Source of the DNA: CG2-30-46-19 sp034414555
Lineage (GTDB): Bacteria > Chloroflexota > Dehalococcoidia > GIF9 > AB-539-J10
Assembly (NCBI GenBank): GCA_034414555.1
Contig: DAOUMA010000016.1
Location: 62,001 to 126,000, forward strand
Direction: 5' to 3'
DNA length: 64,000 nucleotides
Every line of letters starts with the position of its first letter. The stretch's first letter is position 1. This document shows positions 17,090-25,801 of this stretch, piece by piece. A program made the position numbers and the translations under genes. Below the pieces are notes generated by a model, which saw nothing but the letters and a program-made list of their open reading frames with translations, searched no databases and was not told where the DNA came from.

Positions 17090-18310
17090 TTAGCTGCGGA
17101 GTATTCTTCTAATAAGACTCACGAAGCCGCCCAAGATTCCCGCCCTTTTTACTCGGAAAACAGCTCCCTCTTTCCCATTAAGTGGCCACAGGATTAGTCC
17201 AAGGGTGGTGGCATAGGCCGAATCATGTAAAATATCAGAGATGCCATAGATTCCCGAAATCAAAGGGTGTCCTTTGCGCACAGGCATTCGCAGCAGTGAA
17301 TGTCCTAGTTCCTCAAGCCCGGTTAAGTTAGCAGTTCCACCGGTAAGCACAAGTCCATAAGGTGCTAGCGAGTGATAATCAGTAGTAGGCATTTCCAGAA
17401 GGATGAGTTGGAGTAATTCTTTCATACGGGAATGGATGATATTGCATAGGTCACGGTAAGAGGCACTATGACCGTTTTCGATACCTACCTGATCTTCTTG
17501 GTTGATCTCCAGGCCTGGAGTGACATTACCATATCTCTTCTTCATTTTTTCGGCTATGCTGAAAGGCAAGCCTAATCCAATTGATATGTCACTGGTTACT
17601 TGGTAGCCAGCTACTGGAATAATGGCGGTGTGATAAATCTTGCCACCCTTAAATACCGCAATGTCTGTTGTGCCGCCACCAATGTCAGCCATTATAACGC
17701 CACCTTCTCTTTCCTCTGGTGTTAACACGGCTTCACTGCTAGCCAGTGGCTCTAGGATTAGGTCTTCAACCTCAATACCGGCGCTGCGGACACATTTAAC
17801 CAGGTTTTGCACTGCAGTTGCTGAGGCAGTGATGATATGTGTTTCCACATCAAGCCTGGTGCCGTGCATGCCTACAGGGTGTATTATTCCCTCTTGCCTA
17901 TCTAGGGCATAATAGCGGGGGATAGCATGGAGCAGTTTCTTTCCTTCAGGGACGGAAACGCTGCGAGCTGCCGATAACGCGCGTTTGAGGTCTTCAGGAC
18001 GCACTAGTCGGTCGGAGCGTGGGATGGATACTACTCCCTGATTGTTCAGACAGCTTATGTGTCTACCGGTAACACCGATATAGGCAGAATCCATGCGTAT
18101 GCCGCTGATTCTTTCAACTTCTCTTACTGAAGCAGCAACGGATTCTCTGGCTTCATCCATGTTGACTACTATGCCTTTGTGTAAACCGTGGGAAGGGACG
18201 ACTCCCACTCCTAGGATTTCGATGTCGTTTTCTGCCTTAACGCTAGCCATGATGGTGGCTATTTTACTCGTGCCGACATCAATAGCTGAAATAATCTTCC
18301 TTCTTGCCAT
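17090..18310 (-). CDS. ftsA: Cell division protein FtsA (paralogue 2)
   Basis: This is a second complete FtsA of 406 residues, starting at ATG 18310 behind GGAGGT. It has AIDVGTSKIATIMA, GRHISCLNNQGVV, MADIGGGTTDIAVF and GLVLTGGTANLTGL, and a C-terminal amphipathic stretch in which GFVSLIRRIL is recognisable. All nucleotide-binding motifs are kept, so neither copy looks decayed. Blocks such as GYQVTSD and SIGLGLPF are shared with the neighbouring copy. The pair probably arose by tandem duplication and may form heteropolymers or divide the tasks of anchoring and FtsZ control; that is inference. Confidence 0.95.
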   Translation of the reverse strand: MARRKIISAIDVGTSKIATIMASVKAENDIEILGVGVVPSHGLHKGIVVNMDEARESVAASVREVERISGIRMDSAYIGVTGRHISCLNNQGVVSIPRSDRLVRPEDLKRALSAARSVSVPEGKKLLHAIPRYYALDRQEGIIHPVGMHGTRLDVETHIITASATAVQNLVKCVRSAGIEVEDLILEPLASSEAVLTPEEREGGVIMADIGGGTTDIAVFKGGKIYHTAIIPVAGYQVTSDISIGLGLPFSIAEKMKKRYGNVTPGLEINQEDQVGIENGHSASYRDLCNIIHSRMKELLQLILLEMPTTDYHSLAPYGLVLTGGTANLTGLEELGHSLLRMPVRKGHPLISGIYGISDILHDSAYATTLGLILWPLNGKEGAVFRVKRAGILGGFVSLIRRILRS

Positions 18311-18346
18311 TTTCACCTCCTTTGTTTTCTTGAGATTCTTCCTGTA

Positions 18347-19249
18347 TCAGCTGAGCCGCTCGGCTATCCTTAATTTAGCGCTGCGGCTGCGAGGGTTGGA
18401 TTTTGTCTCCAACGAAGTAGGTCTAGTGACCTTCCTTGATATGAGCTTTAAGGTAGGCATCTCACTGCTGGATTCCTGACGCATGAATTGTTTGACTATG
18501 CGGTCTTCTAAGGAATGATAGCTAACGACTGCTAACCTACCGGCGGGGCGAAGGAGGTTGATGGTCTGCCCAAGGGCTGTCTCCAGGTTCTCTAATTCAC
18601 CGTTGACAGCGATGCGAAGTGCCATAAAAGTCCGGGTAGCAGGATGAATTCTGGCATGCTTGCTACCCCAGACTTGCTTTACTACCCGAGCAAGTTTCAA
18701 GGTAGTGTGAATGGGGCGGTTCTGGACAATATAGTGGGCTATTTTTCGACTATGGTGCTCTTCACCATATTCTCGAAGAATCCGCCCTAATTCTTGTTCC
18801 GAGAGGGTATTAACCAAATCATCTGCGGTTAACGTTTGGTTAGTGTTGAAACGCATGTCCAGAGGCGCCTCGCGTTGAAAACTAAAGCCACGTTGTGCGC
18901 TATCCAGTTGCCAGGAAGAAATACCAAGGTCAAACAGAATACCATCAACGGGATGAAAGTCATATTCCTGGCAAATATTCGAAACGTTAGTGAAGTTATC
19001 GTTAACCAGGATGAGCGCCTCACTGTAATGTGCCAGTTTGGCATTGGTTAGCTGAATAGCCTTGGGGTCAGCATCAATGCCGAGGAGTTTCCCATCAGGT
19101 AGAATCCTCTCCAGGATTGCTGAAGCATGTCCTCCCAACCCCACGGTGCAATCAATGAAGTGTCCCCCTGGCTGAGGTTGAAGTCCGGCTATTATTTGGT
19201 TAACCAGGACAGGGATATGAGTAGGCAAAGGAATATCCAAGGTTATCAC
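18347..19249 (-). CDS. rsmH: 16S rRNA (cytosine-1402-N4) methyltransferase
   Basis: It methylates N4 of C1402 in 16S rRNA using SAM; it was formerly called MraW. It has 300 residues. The N-terminal HIPVLVNQIIAGLQP is typical. The SAM motif is FIDCTVGLGGHASAIL, and GILFDLGISSWQLD, QREAPLDMRF and VVSYHSLEDRIVKQF follow. It starts at GTG 19249, sharing GTGA with the mraZ stop, so translation is coupled. The family is conserved next to mraZ in most bacteria, even those that have lost wall-synthesis genes. Confidence 0.96.
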   Translation of the reverse strand: MITLDIPLPTHIPVLVNQIIAGLQPQPGGHFIDCTVGLGGHASAILERILPDGKLLGIDADPKAIQLTNAKLAHYSEALILVNDNFTNVSNICQEYDFHPVDGILFDLGISSWQLDSAQRGFSFQREAPLDMRFNTNQTLTADDLVNTLSEQELGRILREYGEEHHSRKIAHYIVQNRPIHTTLKLARVVKQVWGSKHARIHPATRTFMALRIAVNGELENLETALGQTINLLRPAGRLAVVSYHSLEDRIVKQFMRQESSSEMPTLKLISRKVTRPTSLETKSNPRSRSAKLRIAERLS

Positions 19250-19686
19250 TTACCCTCCTTCATGTTCCAAAGTGTATCTAGGTGTTCCCACTCGCTCATT
19301 TGCTCTTCCCAAAGTTCTGGATTCCAGATTTCCACATATTTCGTAGCACCGATAACGACAGCGCTATCGGTGATTTCAGCGTAGTTGCGTAGTTCTACGG
19401 GGAGTGCTATTCTTCCTTGTCCATCGAAGCTAAAGTCGAAGATACTGGCGCCGAAAAGGCGCCTTAACTTTCTTTGCACATCTGGGGGCCTTACTGCTGT
19501 TTCTAGTTCATCTGCTTGTTTTATCCATTCCCCTAAAGGGTAAATGACGATGCATTTATCTGCTCCCTTGGCCAGCCTGCCACCCCTTGAATTCTTTAAT
19601 TGCTCCCTGAACTTTCTGGGCAGGGGCATCCTTCCCTTTTCGTCAACCTTATACCGATATGTACCGTAGAAGAGACTTTCTTTCAT
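19246..19686 (-). CDS. mraZ: Transcriptional regulator MraZ
   Basis: MraZ is a ring-forming, AbrB-like double-swapped-hairpin DNA-binding protein that represses the division cluster in E. coli. From ATG 19686 it has 146 residues with both repeats: YRYKVDEKGRMPLPRKFRE (about 10-28) and FSFDGQGRIALPVELRNYA (about 85-103). The C-terminus ends with EIWNPELWEEQ, also a family mark. The ATG lies 2 bases after the TAA of the 81-aa leader gene, without its own SD, implying coupled translation. A matching operator (three 10-bp repeats) lies upstream of that leader gene. Confidence 0.94.
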   Translation of the reverse strand: MKESLFYGTYRYKVDEKGRMPLPRKFREQLKNSRGGRLAKGADKCIVIYPLGEWIKQADELETAVRPPDVQRKLRRLFGASIFDFSFDGQGRIALPVELRNYAEITDSAVVIGATKYVEIWNPELWEEQMSEWEHLDTLWNMKEGK

Positions 19687-19688
19687 GT

Positions 19689-19934
19689 TTAATTTAGCAG
19701 GTAATACCAAACAGTACCGGCATCGCTTATTTGCTTTTCGAGAATTCCATCCTTTACTAAGTCTTGTATCTCCTTATCTAGCTCAAGTTTATTTCGGCAA
19801 CGATCATTTAAAATACATTCGATGGTGAACTTCATTTTGGGATGCTTAGTGCAGAAAAGTCGGACTCTCTGTTTTATAGAAATATAATCAGGTGGTTCCA
19901 GAGAGTTGGATAGTTTTACTTCACCTACATCCAT
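19689..19934 (-). CDS. Uncharacterised 81-aa protein, first gene of the mra/division operon
   Basis: I do not recognise the family. From ATG 19934 it has 81 residues; GGAGG lies exactly 5 bases upstream. A longer frame reaches to 20063, but that would start upstream of the promoter and read through the operator, so it is rejected. The visible content is EVKLSNSLEPPDYISIKQRV, a cysteine pair context (LFCTKH, DRCRNK) and a C-terminal stretch in which KEIQDLVKDGILEKQISDAG is followed by a tryptophan- and tyrosine-rich strand. That last part reads like a winged-helix recognition helix plus wing, but this is only an impression. Its stop is 2 bases from the mraZ ATG. Confidence 0.7.
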   Translation of the reverse strand: MDVGEVKLSNSLEPPDYISIKQRVRLFCTKHPKMKFTIECILNDRCRNKLELDKEIQDLVKDGILEKQISDAGTVWYYLLN

Positions 19935-19955
19935 AATGGCCTCCACCTGGCCTAT

Positions 19956-19985
19956 TCCACACAATCTCCCACAATTCCCCACAAT
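19956..19985 (-). promoter_or_regulatory. MraZ operator (three 10-bp direct repeats)
   Basis: On the minus strand three consecutive 10-bp units read ATTGTGGGGA, ATTGTGGGAG and ATTGTGTGGA. Known MraZ sites are TGGG-type repeats spaced at 10 bp, so this fits MraZ autoregulation. The array starts two bases after the -10 box and would cover the transcription start. Confidence 0.8.
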
Positions 19986-19986
19986 C

Positions 19987-20017
19987 ATTATACATTCTCC
20001 CCTCATTACTTTGTCAA
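19987..20017 (-). promoter_or_regulatory. Promoter of the mra/division operon
   Basis: On the minus strand there is a perfect TTGACA (20012-20017) and a perfect TATAAT preceded by TG (19987-19992). The 19-base spacer is longer than optimal, which the extended -10 TG may offset. The MraZ repeats follow immediately. Confidence 0.75.
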
Positions 20018-20151
20018 TACCCTTTTCATCTTTTTTGGTAATTTTTTTGATTTTTGCATGCAAGTGTTGAAGTTGTTCTGGGAAAACACGACTCTTGAAG
20101 ATAAAGAAATGGTTCTGTTGACTGGATGTGTGATAAGATAAAACAGCGGAA

Positions 20152-20856
20152 ATGAGAATTGATATATTATGCCTTTTCCCGGAAATGTTTGTATCGCCGT
20201 TTGATTGTAGTATTATTAAGCGGGCTAGGGAGCGTGGATTGGTAGAAGTTGTAGTTCATAATATCCGGGACTACACACATGACAAACATCGCACCGTGGA
20301 TGACTATGCCTATGGGGGTGGTCCGGGAATGGTGCTCAAACCCGAACCAATTTTTGAAGCAGTGGAATCAATAAAAAAACAGGTTGATTACAGTGGTTTG
20401 CCAATTATTTTGCTTACGCCCCAGGGTAAGCTTTTCACACAACAAGTTGCTAGGGAGTTAGCCTTACATCAGAATATAATGCTAGTTTGTGGTCATTATG
20501 AAGGTGTGGATGAAAGGGTGAGAGAACATCTGATTACCGATGAAATTAGCATTGGTGATTATGTACTCAGTGGCGGGGAATTGGCTGCTATGGTTGTTGT
20601 TGATGCTGTAGTTAGATTGATACCAGGAGTACTGGGATCACCGCTATCGTTTCACAGTGACTCTCATAGCAACGGACTTCTGGAATATCCTCAATATACA
20701 AGGCCCGAAGTATATCGAAGTTGGTCGGTGCCTGCGGTTTTGCTTTCTGGAAACCATGGAGAGATTGCTCGATGGCGACGGCAGCAGGCTATCTTGCGAA
20801 CTCTAAAGCGCCGTCCTGATCTTGCTAAACAAGCAAATTTATCTACTAAGGAGTAA
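20152..20856 (+). CDS. trmD: tRNA (guanine-37-N1) methyltransferase
   Basis: It adds a methyl to N1 of G37 in tRNAs using SAM, preventing frameshifting. It has 234 residues. It opens RIDILCLFPEMFVSPFDCSI, then RDYTHDKHRTVDDYAYGGGPG. The trefoil-knot SAM site is LVCGHYEGVDERV and IGDYVLSGGELAAMVV. The C-terminal EYPQYTRPEVYR and HGEIARWRRQQ segments are also typical. It begins a trmD-rplS-priA run on the plus strand, divergent from the mra operon; rplS starts 2 bases after its stop. Confidence 0.97.
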   Translation: MRIDILCLFPEMFVSPFDCSIIKRARERGLVEVVVHNIRDYTHDKHRTVDDYAYGGGPGMVLKPEPIFEAVESIKKQVDYSGLPIILLTPQGKLFTQQVARELALHQNIMLVCGHYEGVDERVREHLITDEISIGDYVLSGGELAAMVVVDAVVRLIPGVLGSPLSFHSDSHSNGLLEYPQYTRPEVYRSWSVPAVLLSGNHGEIARWRRQQAILRTLKRRPDLAKQANLSTKE

Positions 20857-20858
20857 AA

Positions 20859-21206
20859 ATGGATGTCAAATCGCTAGTTGAGCCGGAAATGAACTCAAAT
20901 ATCCCTGAACTCTCTCCAGGTGATACGGTGAGGGTTAGATCAAGGGTGATAGACGCTGGCAAGGAGCGAGTTCAACAATTTCAGGGAGTAATAATCAAGC
21001 TGAGGAAAGGTGTTGATGGCGGCAATTTTACGGTGAGGCGAGTAAGTTATGGGGTTGGAGTAGAATGTACTTTCCCCTTGCAATCTCCGCTTATACAAAG
21101 TGTGGAGGTGCTCAAGCATGGTAAGGTGCGCCGCGCCAAGCTTTATTACATACGGAAACTTAGTGCTAAACAGGCTCGATTGGCAGAGAGGCAAGAGAAA
21201 ATCTAA
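20859..21206 (+). CDS. rplS: 50S ribosomal protein L19
   Basis: L19 sits at the subunit interface of the ribosome. The product has 115 residues. Recognisable are the segment with ELSPGDTVRVRSRVIDAGK, then RVQQFQGVIIKLRKG, FTVRRVSYGVGVECTFPL and the C-terminal GKVRRAKLYYIRKLSAKQAR. It lies 2 bases after trmD, the common trmD-rplS order, and 9 bases before priA. The extra 15 or so N-terminal residues before the conserved part are usual in this group. Confidence 0.97.
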   Translation: MDVKSLVEPEMNSNIPELSPGDTVRVRSRVIDAGKERVQQFQGVIIKLRKGVDGGNFTVRRVSYGVGVECTFPLQSPLIQSVEVLKHGKVRRAKLYYIRKLSAKQARLAERQEKI

Positions 21207-21215
21207 GCGCCTTAA

Positions 21216-23624
21216 ATGAGCTATGCCCATGTAGCAGTTGACTGTCCAAGCTACTCTCCTTTTTGTTATGCCATTCCGGCTCATTTAAAAGTGGATGTGG
21301 GTCAGGCAATCTGGGTTCCTTTTGGTCCTCGAATTGTTCAAGGCGTTGTTGTGAGCTTGAGTGAGGCTCCTTCTGTTGATGTGGTTAAGGAGATAGTTGA
21401 TGTTATTACTGGTTACCCTTTACTTTCTCCCACTCAAATCCAGCTTACCCAATGGATAAGCAAGCATTATCTTTCCCCTTTATTTGATGCCATAGCCCTA
21501 ATGCTGCCACCAGGCTTTGAACGCAAACTCGCCACTTACCTCTGCCTATCAGGTGATCAAGGTAGCTTACCATCGCTTACTCCAGACCAAGCTTATGTCT
21601 TTCACTTTGTGGAAGGGAAGGGACGTGTAAGCCTCAAGGAATTGGAGCGAGAATTTGGGGTAAGTAAAGCCAGGCGAGTCACTGACGGGCTTGTTAATCT
21701 TGGTCTGGTAGTCAGGTTTTCAGAATTGCAAAAGGCGAGGATAAAACCAAAGGTAATTCCTTATATTAAGCTCATTACCAGTAAGGACAATGTTGCGGCT
21801 GAAATAGCTCGGCTAAAAAAAACCAGAGCCTATAAGCAGGTTGCATTGTTACAATTTCTGGCCGAGCATCCCGAGCCACTTCCCATCAGCGAAGTAAGGA
21901 AGCGAGTTGGTTGCTCGCTTAAAGCGGTCAAGGTTCTGGAATCCCGGCACTTGTTTTCTGTGGAATTGGTTAATGTTAGGCGTGACCCATTGTCGCGTTT
22001 CGATATCAAGCCAATGTCACCGCCGCTTCTTACCTCATCCCAGGAAGCTGCCTGGAGCATAATAGAACATAACCGGAGCGAATCACCTGTTTTTCTCCTT
22101 TTCGGAGTCACCGGGAGTGGAAAGACAGAGATTTACCTGCGGGCTCTGGCTAAAGTCGTCGCTGAAGGCAAGCGTGGTATTTGCCTTATTCCTGAAATTG
22201 CCCTTACCGCACAGACGGTAGAACGCTTTGCTAGCCGTTTCCCAGGTCGGGTAGCGGTGTTGCATAGTGCCCTTTCTTTAGGCGAGCAATTTGATGAATG
22301 GCAGCGAATAAGGGAGGGAGAATGCGATGTAGTTATTGGTCCTCGAAGCGCTCTATTTGCTCCTCAACCTAACCTTGGCCTTATCATTATTGATGAGGAG
22401 CACGAATGGACATACAAGCAGGAAGATAAATCTCCTCGCTATCATGCTCGAGATGTAGCTATTAAATTGGCAGAATTGAGCGGTGCTACCGTTATCTTAG
22501 GCAGTGCCACCCCCGATGTTGATAGCTTTTACAGAGCACAGTTAGGACAATATCAACTAGTGGAACTGAAGGAAAGAATTACTCCTCATGGTTATTCACC
22601 ACTTCCTGAAGTAAACATAGTGGACTTAAAGGAAGAACTTAAAGCAGGAAATACCAGCATGTTTAGCCGTTCTTTGCTAAGTGTGATGAAAGAAGCTTTG
22701 GTTCAAGGAGAACAAATAATCCTTTTCCTTAACCGGCGTGGCACAGCTACTTTTGTCCGGTGCCGTCGTTGTGGGTTTGTTTTTCGCTGTCCACGTTGTT
22801 CAATAGCGCTTACCTATCATTCGGCGGAGAGAAAGTTAGTCTGCCATCGTTGTCACTATGCTTTGCCAGTTCCCCGAAATTGTCCAAATTGTTTGGAGTC
22901 TTGCCTCAGGTTTCTTGGCATCGGCACGCAGAGGGTGGAAGATGAAGTGAAGCGATTCTTCCCGCAGGCAACAGTACTTCGTTGGGATAGGGATGTAATA
23001 ACGAAGAAATATGCGCACGAGGAACTATTAAGGACTTTTCGTGAGCGTAAGGCTGATATACTCATTGGCACACAGATGGTAGCCAAAGGGCTAGATTTAC
23101 CCTGGGTAACTCTGGCGGGAATAATCAACGCTGATACTGGACTTAACTTTCCTGATTTTCGTGCTGGTGAACGTACCTTCCAGCTTCTTTGTCAGGTAGC
23201 TGGTAGGGCTGGACGTGGAGTTAATGCGGGAAGGGTTATCGTTCAAACATATTCTCCAGAGAACTATGCTGTTCAAGCTGCAGCCAAACACGATTATGTG
23301 GGTTTCTATAATCAAGAAATAAATTACCGGCAGCAATATAGCTATCCTCCTTTCAGTCGGTTCATTCGCCTTGTTTACACTTATACCAATGATAAATTGT
23401 GTCAGAAAGAGGCGGAGAGGGTGAGTAGTTTACTCTTGGGGAAAAAACGAGAGAAAATGCCTGATTGGAACTTAATTGGTCCCATCCCTGCTTTTGCCTC
23501 CAGAGTTAGGGGGAGATATCGCTGGCAGATTATCATTCGTGGTTCTAATCCTGCTCAAGCTTTATTGAATATAGCCTTACCCCAAGGCTGGATTGTGGAT
23601 GTTGACCCTGTGGGGATGGTCTAG
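21216..23624 (+). CDS. priA: Primosomal protein N' (replication restart helicase PriA)
   Basis: PriA is the DNA helicase that reloads the replisome at stalled forks. It has 802 residues. The N-terminal 3'-DNA-binding domain starts YAHVAVDCPSYSPFCYAIP. A winged helix lies in the 120-260 region. Walker A is LLFGVTGSGKTEIYLRAL (about residue 294), and the DEEH box is IIIDEEHEWTYKQED. Zinc-binding cysteines occur as CRRCGFVFRCPRC and CHRCHYALPVPRNCPNC. The C-terminal helicase motif QVAGRAGRG is present. All expected parts are intact. ATG 21216 follows the rplS stop closely. Confidence 0.97.
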   Translation: MSYAHVAVDCPSYSPFCYAIPAHLKVDVGQAIWVPFGPRIVQGVVVSLSEAPSVDVVKEIVDVITGYPLLSPTQIQLTQWISKHYLSPLFDAIALMLPPGFERKLATYLCLSGDQGSLPSLTPDQAYVFHFVEGKGRVSLKELEREFGVSKARRVTDGLVNLGLVVRFSELQKARIKPKVIPYIKLITSKDNVAAEIARLKKTRAYKQVALLQFLAEHPEPLPISEVRKRVGCSLKAVKVLESRHLFSVELVNVRRDPLSRFDIKPMSPPLLTSSQEAAWSIIEHNRSESPVFLLFGVTGSGKTEIYLRALAKVVAEGKRGICLIPEIALTAQTVERFASRFPGRVAVLHSALSLGEQFDEWQRIREGECDVVIGPRSALFAPQPNLGLIIIDEEHEWTYKQEDKSPRYHARDVAIKLAELSGATVILGSATPDVDSFYRAQLGQYQLVELKERITPHGYSPLPEVNIVDLKEELKAGNTSMFSRSLLSVMKEALVQGEQIILFLNRRGTATFVRCRRCGFVFRCPRCSIALTYHSAERKLVCHRCHYALPVPRNCPNCLESCLRFLGIGTQRVEDEVKRFFPQATVLRWDRDVITKKYAHEELLRTFRERKADILIGTQMVAKGLDLPWVTLAGIINADTGLNFPDFRAGERTFQLLCQVAGRAGRGVNAGRVIVQTYSPENYAVQAAAKHDYVGFYNQEINYRQQYSYPPFSRFIRLVYTYTNDKLCQKEAERVSSLLLGKKREKMPDWNLIGPIPAFASRVRGRYRWQIIIRGSNPAQALLNIALPQGWIVDVDPVGMV

Positions 23625-23661
23625 CTTTACGGAGTAGGAAAAGCTAGGTTATAATTCAAGC

Positions 23662-24165
23662 ATGGCAGTTTTAGAGATACGCACTTTGCCTGACCCGGTG
23701 TTGCGGCGGAAGGCGAAGAGGGTAACTACTATCAATGGCTCAATTCAGAAGTTAATCGATGACATGATTGATACTCTGCGGGCTGTCCATGGTGCAGGGT
23801 TAGCTGCTCCTCAAATAGGGGTGTCGTTGCGCATAGCGGTCATCGAAATCCCTGAAAAGGAAGTCATTACTTTGATTAATCCTGAGATAGTAAGGAGGGA
23901 GGGTGTGCGGGTGGTTGAAGAAGGTTGTTTGAGCTATCCTGGTTATTATGGGGAGATTAAGCGCTCGGAAGTAGTCAAGGTGAAGGCGCAAAATAGGCAA
24001 GGTAAGCAGTTTCGGCTTAAAGGTGAAGAGCTTCTGGCACAGGCCTTAGAGCATGAGACAGACCATCTCAATGGCATTCTATATATCGACCATGTAGAAA
24101 GCCCCGACAAACTATGGAAAGTAACTCCGCAAGGTAACCAAACCTTAGAAAATACAATAATCTAA
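23662..24165 (+). CDS. def: Peptide deformylase
   Basis: It removes the formyl group from N-terminal formyl-methionine of new proteins and is a metal enzyme. It has 167 residues. Motif I is HGAGLAAPQIGVSLRIAVI, motif II EEGCLSYPGYYG (cysteine ligand; tyrosine replaces the more usual valine or phenylalanine), and motif III ALEHETDHLNGILYID (two histidine ligands and the catalytic glutamate). It follows priA by 37 bases, as often found near fmt; fmt itself is not in the window. Confidence 0.96.
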   Translation: MAVLEIRTLPDPVLRRKAKRVTTINGSIQKLIDDMIDTLRAVHGAGLAAPQIGVSLRIAVIEIPEKEVITLINPEIVRREGVRVVEEGCLSYPGYYGEIKRSEVVKVKAQNRQGKQFRLKGEELLAQALEHETDHLNGILYIDHVESPDKLWKVTPQGNQTLENTII

Positions 24166-24483
24166 CTCAGCTTTTTCCGTTAATGTGCTGCCATGCCTTG
24201 CAATTTCGGTTCGTCCATTTCCACTTGGCTAGTGATGTGGCTTTGGTTAATCTTATGAAGTGATTTCCTATGCTGGCATCGTCAAAACGGGGCTGAAGCT
24301 GAGGTAAAGGGCTAACATCGAGCGAACAACCTCGGGTTTCATTGTTTGATACTGTGCAATATACGGAGAGCTTGTTTATAATACCCTATTGGTCTTGGCA
24401 AGCTAGTAATCCAGGATGTAATATCGTTGTTTTAGGATTTTGTTGATGTCGGTTTATCCAGATTTTAACCACAGGAGGGAGAA
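24166..24483 (+). other. Intergenic region without a gene
   Basis: These 318 bases between def and the acyl-CoA dehydrogenase hold no convincing ORF or RNA. A TATAAT occurs near 24376-24381 but lacks a matching -35 box. A strong SD (GGAGGGAGAA) precedes the next gene. Confidence 0.5.
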
Positions 24484-25641
24484 GTGCAATACGAGTTAAC
24501 TGAAGAGCAAAAAATGCTGAAGGCTGCGGTTAGGAAGTTAGCTGAGGAGCAAATCGCGCCAGGGGTGCATGAGAGGGATGAGAAGGAAGAATTTAGCTGG
24601 GAGATGGTGAGGCTTTTGCGGGATGGCGGCTACTTGGGCATAGACTTTCCCGCAGAGTATGGGGGGGGTGATGCTGGGATGCTGGCTGAAACTATTGTGA
24701 TAGAAGAACTCTCTCGAGTGGATGCCTCCGTTGGACTTCTTGTTGCCGACCAGGCGCTTGGCGCATTGCCTATAATGTTGGCTGGTAACAAAGAAGTGAA
24801 GGATAGATTTCTTCCCAAGCTAAGCACCGGTGAGCATTTAGCTGCCTTTGCGCTTACTGAGACATCAGGTGGTTCCGATGTGGCTGACTTTAATTGTCGA
24901 GCTGATAAAAAAGGTAATGGATATGTTCTCAACGGCAATAAGATATTTATTACCAATGGCAGTGTCGCTGATGTAGTTACTGTTTATGTAGTAACCGACC
25001 CTGAAAAAGGTGCTTCTAAAGGCGCCAGCGTATTAGCGGTTGCCAAGGGAACTCCCCGGTTCTCTGTGGGTAAACATGAAATGAAGATGGGTATCAGGAG
25101 TTCTGATACTGTGGAGCTTGTATTTGATGATTGTCATGTGCCTGTTGAAAATCTTGTGGGGGAAGAAGGGAAGGGATTTGCCATTTCTATGAAGACCCTG
25201 GATTTTGCCAGACCAGCAATAGCAGCTCAGGCCTTAGGCATAGCTCAGGGTGCCTTAGATTATTGTATAAATTATGCTAAGGAAAGAATTGTATTTGGCA
25301 TGCCTATTATTCAGCATGAAGGGGTAGGATTTAAGCTGGCGGACATGTGCATATTTACTGAAGCGGCAAGGCAGCTTTTGTACAAGACTTGTTCTATCCT
25401 GCAAGAATGCCCCAAAAATATGACCAGGCTGGCACCCGACCAAATCAGATATTCATCAATGTGCAAGACCTTCGCCAGTGATGTGGCGATGAAGGTGACT
25501 ACCGAGGCGGTACAGATTGTCGGTGGCTTTGGATATTGCCGTGATTATCCTCTGGAGCAACGTATGAGGGATGCCAAGATAACTCAAATATACGAAGGCA
25601 CAAATGAGATACAACGGCTAGTAATTTCGAGAACACTATGA
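24484..25641 (+). CDS. Acyl-CoA dehydrogenase
   Basis: It is a flavoenzyme that oxidises acyl-CoA to trans-2-enoyl-CoA. It has 385 residues, the normal length. The N-terminal helical domain begins YELTEEQKMLKAAVRKLAEE. The middle domain has FALTETSGGSDVADF and GNKIFITNG. The C-terminal domain has AQALGIAQGALDY, QIVGGFGYCRDYPLEQRMRD and the catalytic-glutamate segment AKITQIYEGTNEIQRLVISR. GTG 24484 is preceded by GGAGGGAGAA. The gene's last 36 bases are repeated in a tandem duplication downstream. It is followed by an acyl-CoA ligase, pointing to fatty or aromatic acid breakdown; the chain specificity is unknown. Confidence 0.93.
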   Translation: MQYELTEEQKMLKAAVRKLAEEQIAPGVHERDEKEEFSWEMVRLLRDGGYLGIDFPAEYGGGDAGMLAETIVIEELSRVDASVGLLVADQALGALPIMLAGNKEVKDRFLPKLSTGEHLAAFALTETSGGSDVADFNCRADKKGNGYVLNGNKIFITNGSVADVVTVYVVTDPEKGASKGASVLAVAKGTPRFSVGKHEMKMGIRSSDTVELVFDDCHVPVENLVGEEGKGFAISMKTLDFARPAIAAQALGIAQGALDYCINYAKERIVFGMPIIQHEGVGFKLADMCIFTEAARQLLYKTCSILQECPKNMTRLAPDQIRYSSMCKTFASDVAMKVTTEAVQIVGGFGYCRDYPLEQRMRDAKITQIYEGTNEIQRLVISRTL

Positions 25642-25790
25642 TAAGATGGTTGCAAAATAGCGATATTAGCGACCAGGTAGAAAATAAATTAAAAAGAGAG
25701 ATACAACGGCTAGTAATTTCGAGAACACTATGATAAGATAAGTAGCAAAATAGCGATATTAGCGACCAGGTGGGAAATAAATTAAAAAAG
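25606..25790 (+). repeat. 92-bp tandem duplication
   Basis: Two direct copies with a 92-base period lie at 25606-25697 and 25698-25790. They differ at only a few positions. The first copy includes the last 36 bases of the acyl-CoA dehydrogenase gene with its stop; the second carries the same 3' end as a non-coding relic and runs into the SD region of the next gene. Confidence 0.9.
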
Positions 25791-25801
25791 GGAGGTTTAC
25801 G

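Noticed and set aside
19935..20063. N-terminal extension of the 81-aa leader protein to 124 aa
   Set aside because: It would begin upstream of the promoter and be coded across the MraZ operator; the ATG at 19934 has a well-placed SD.
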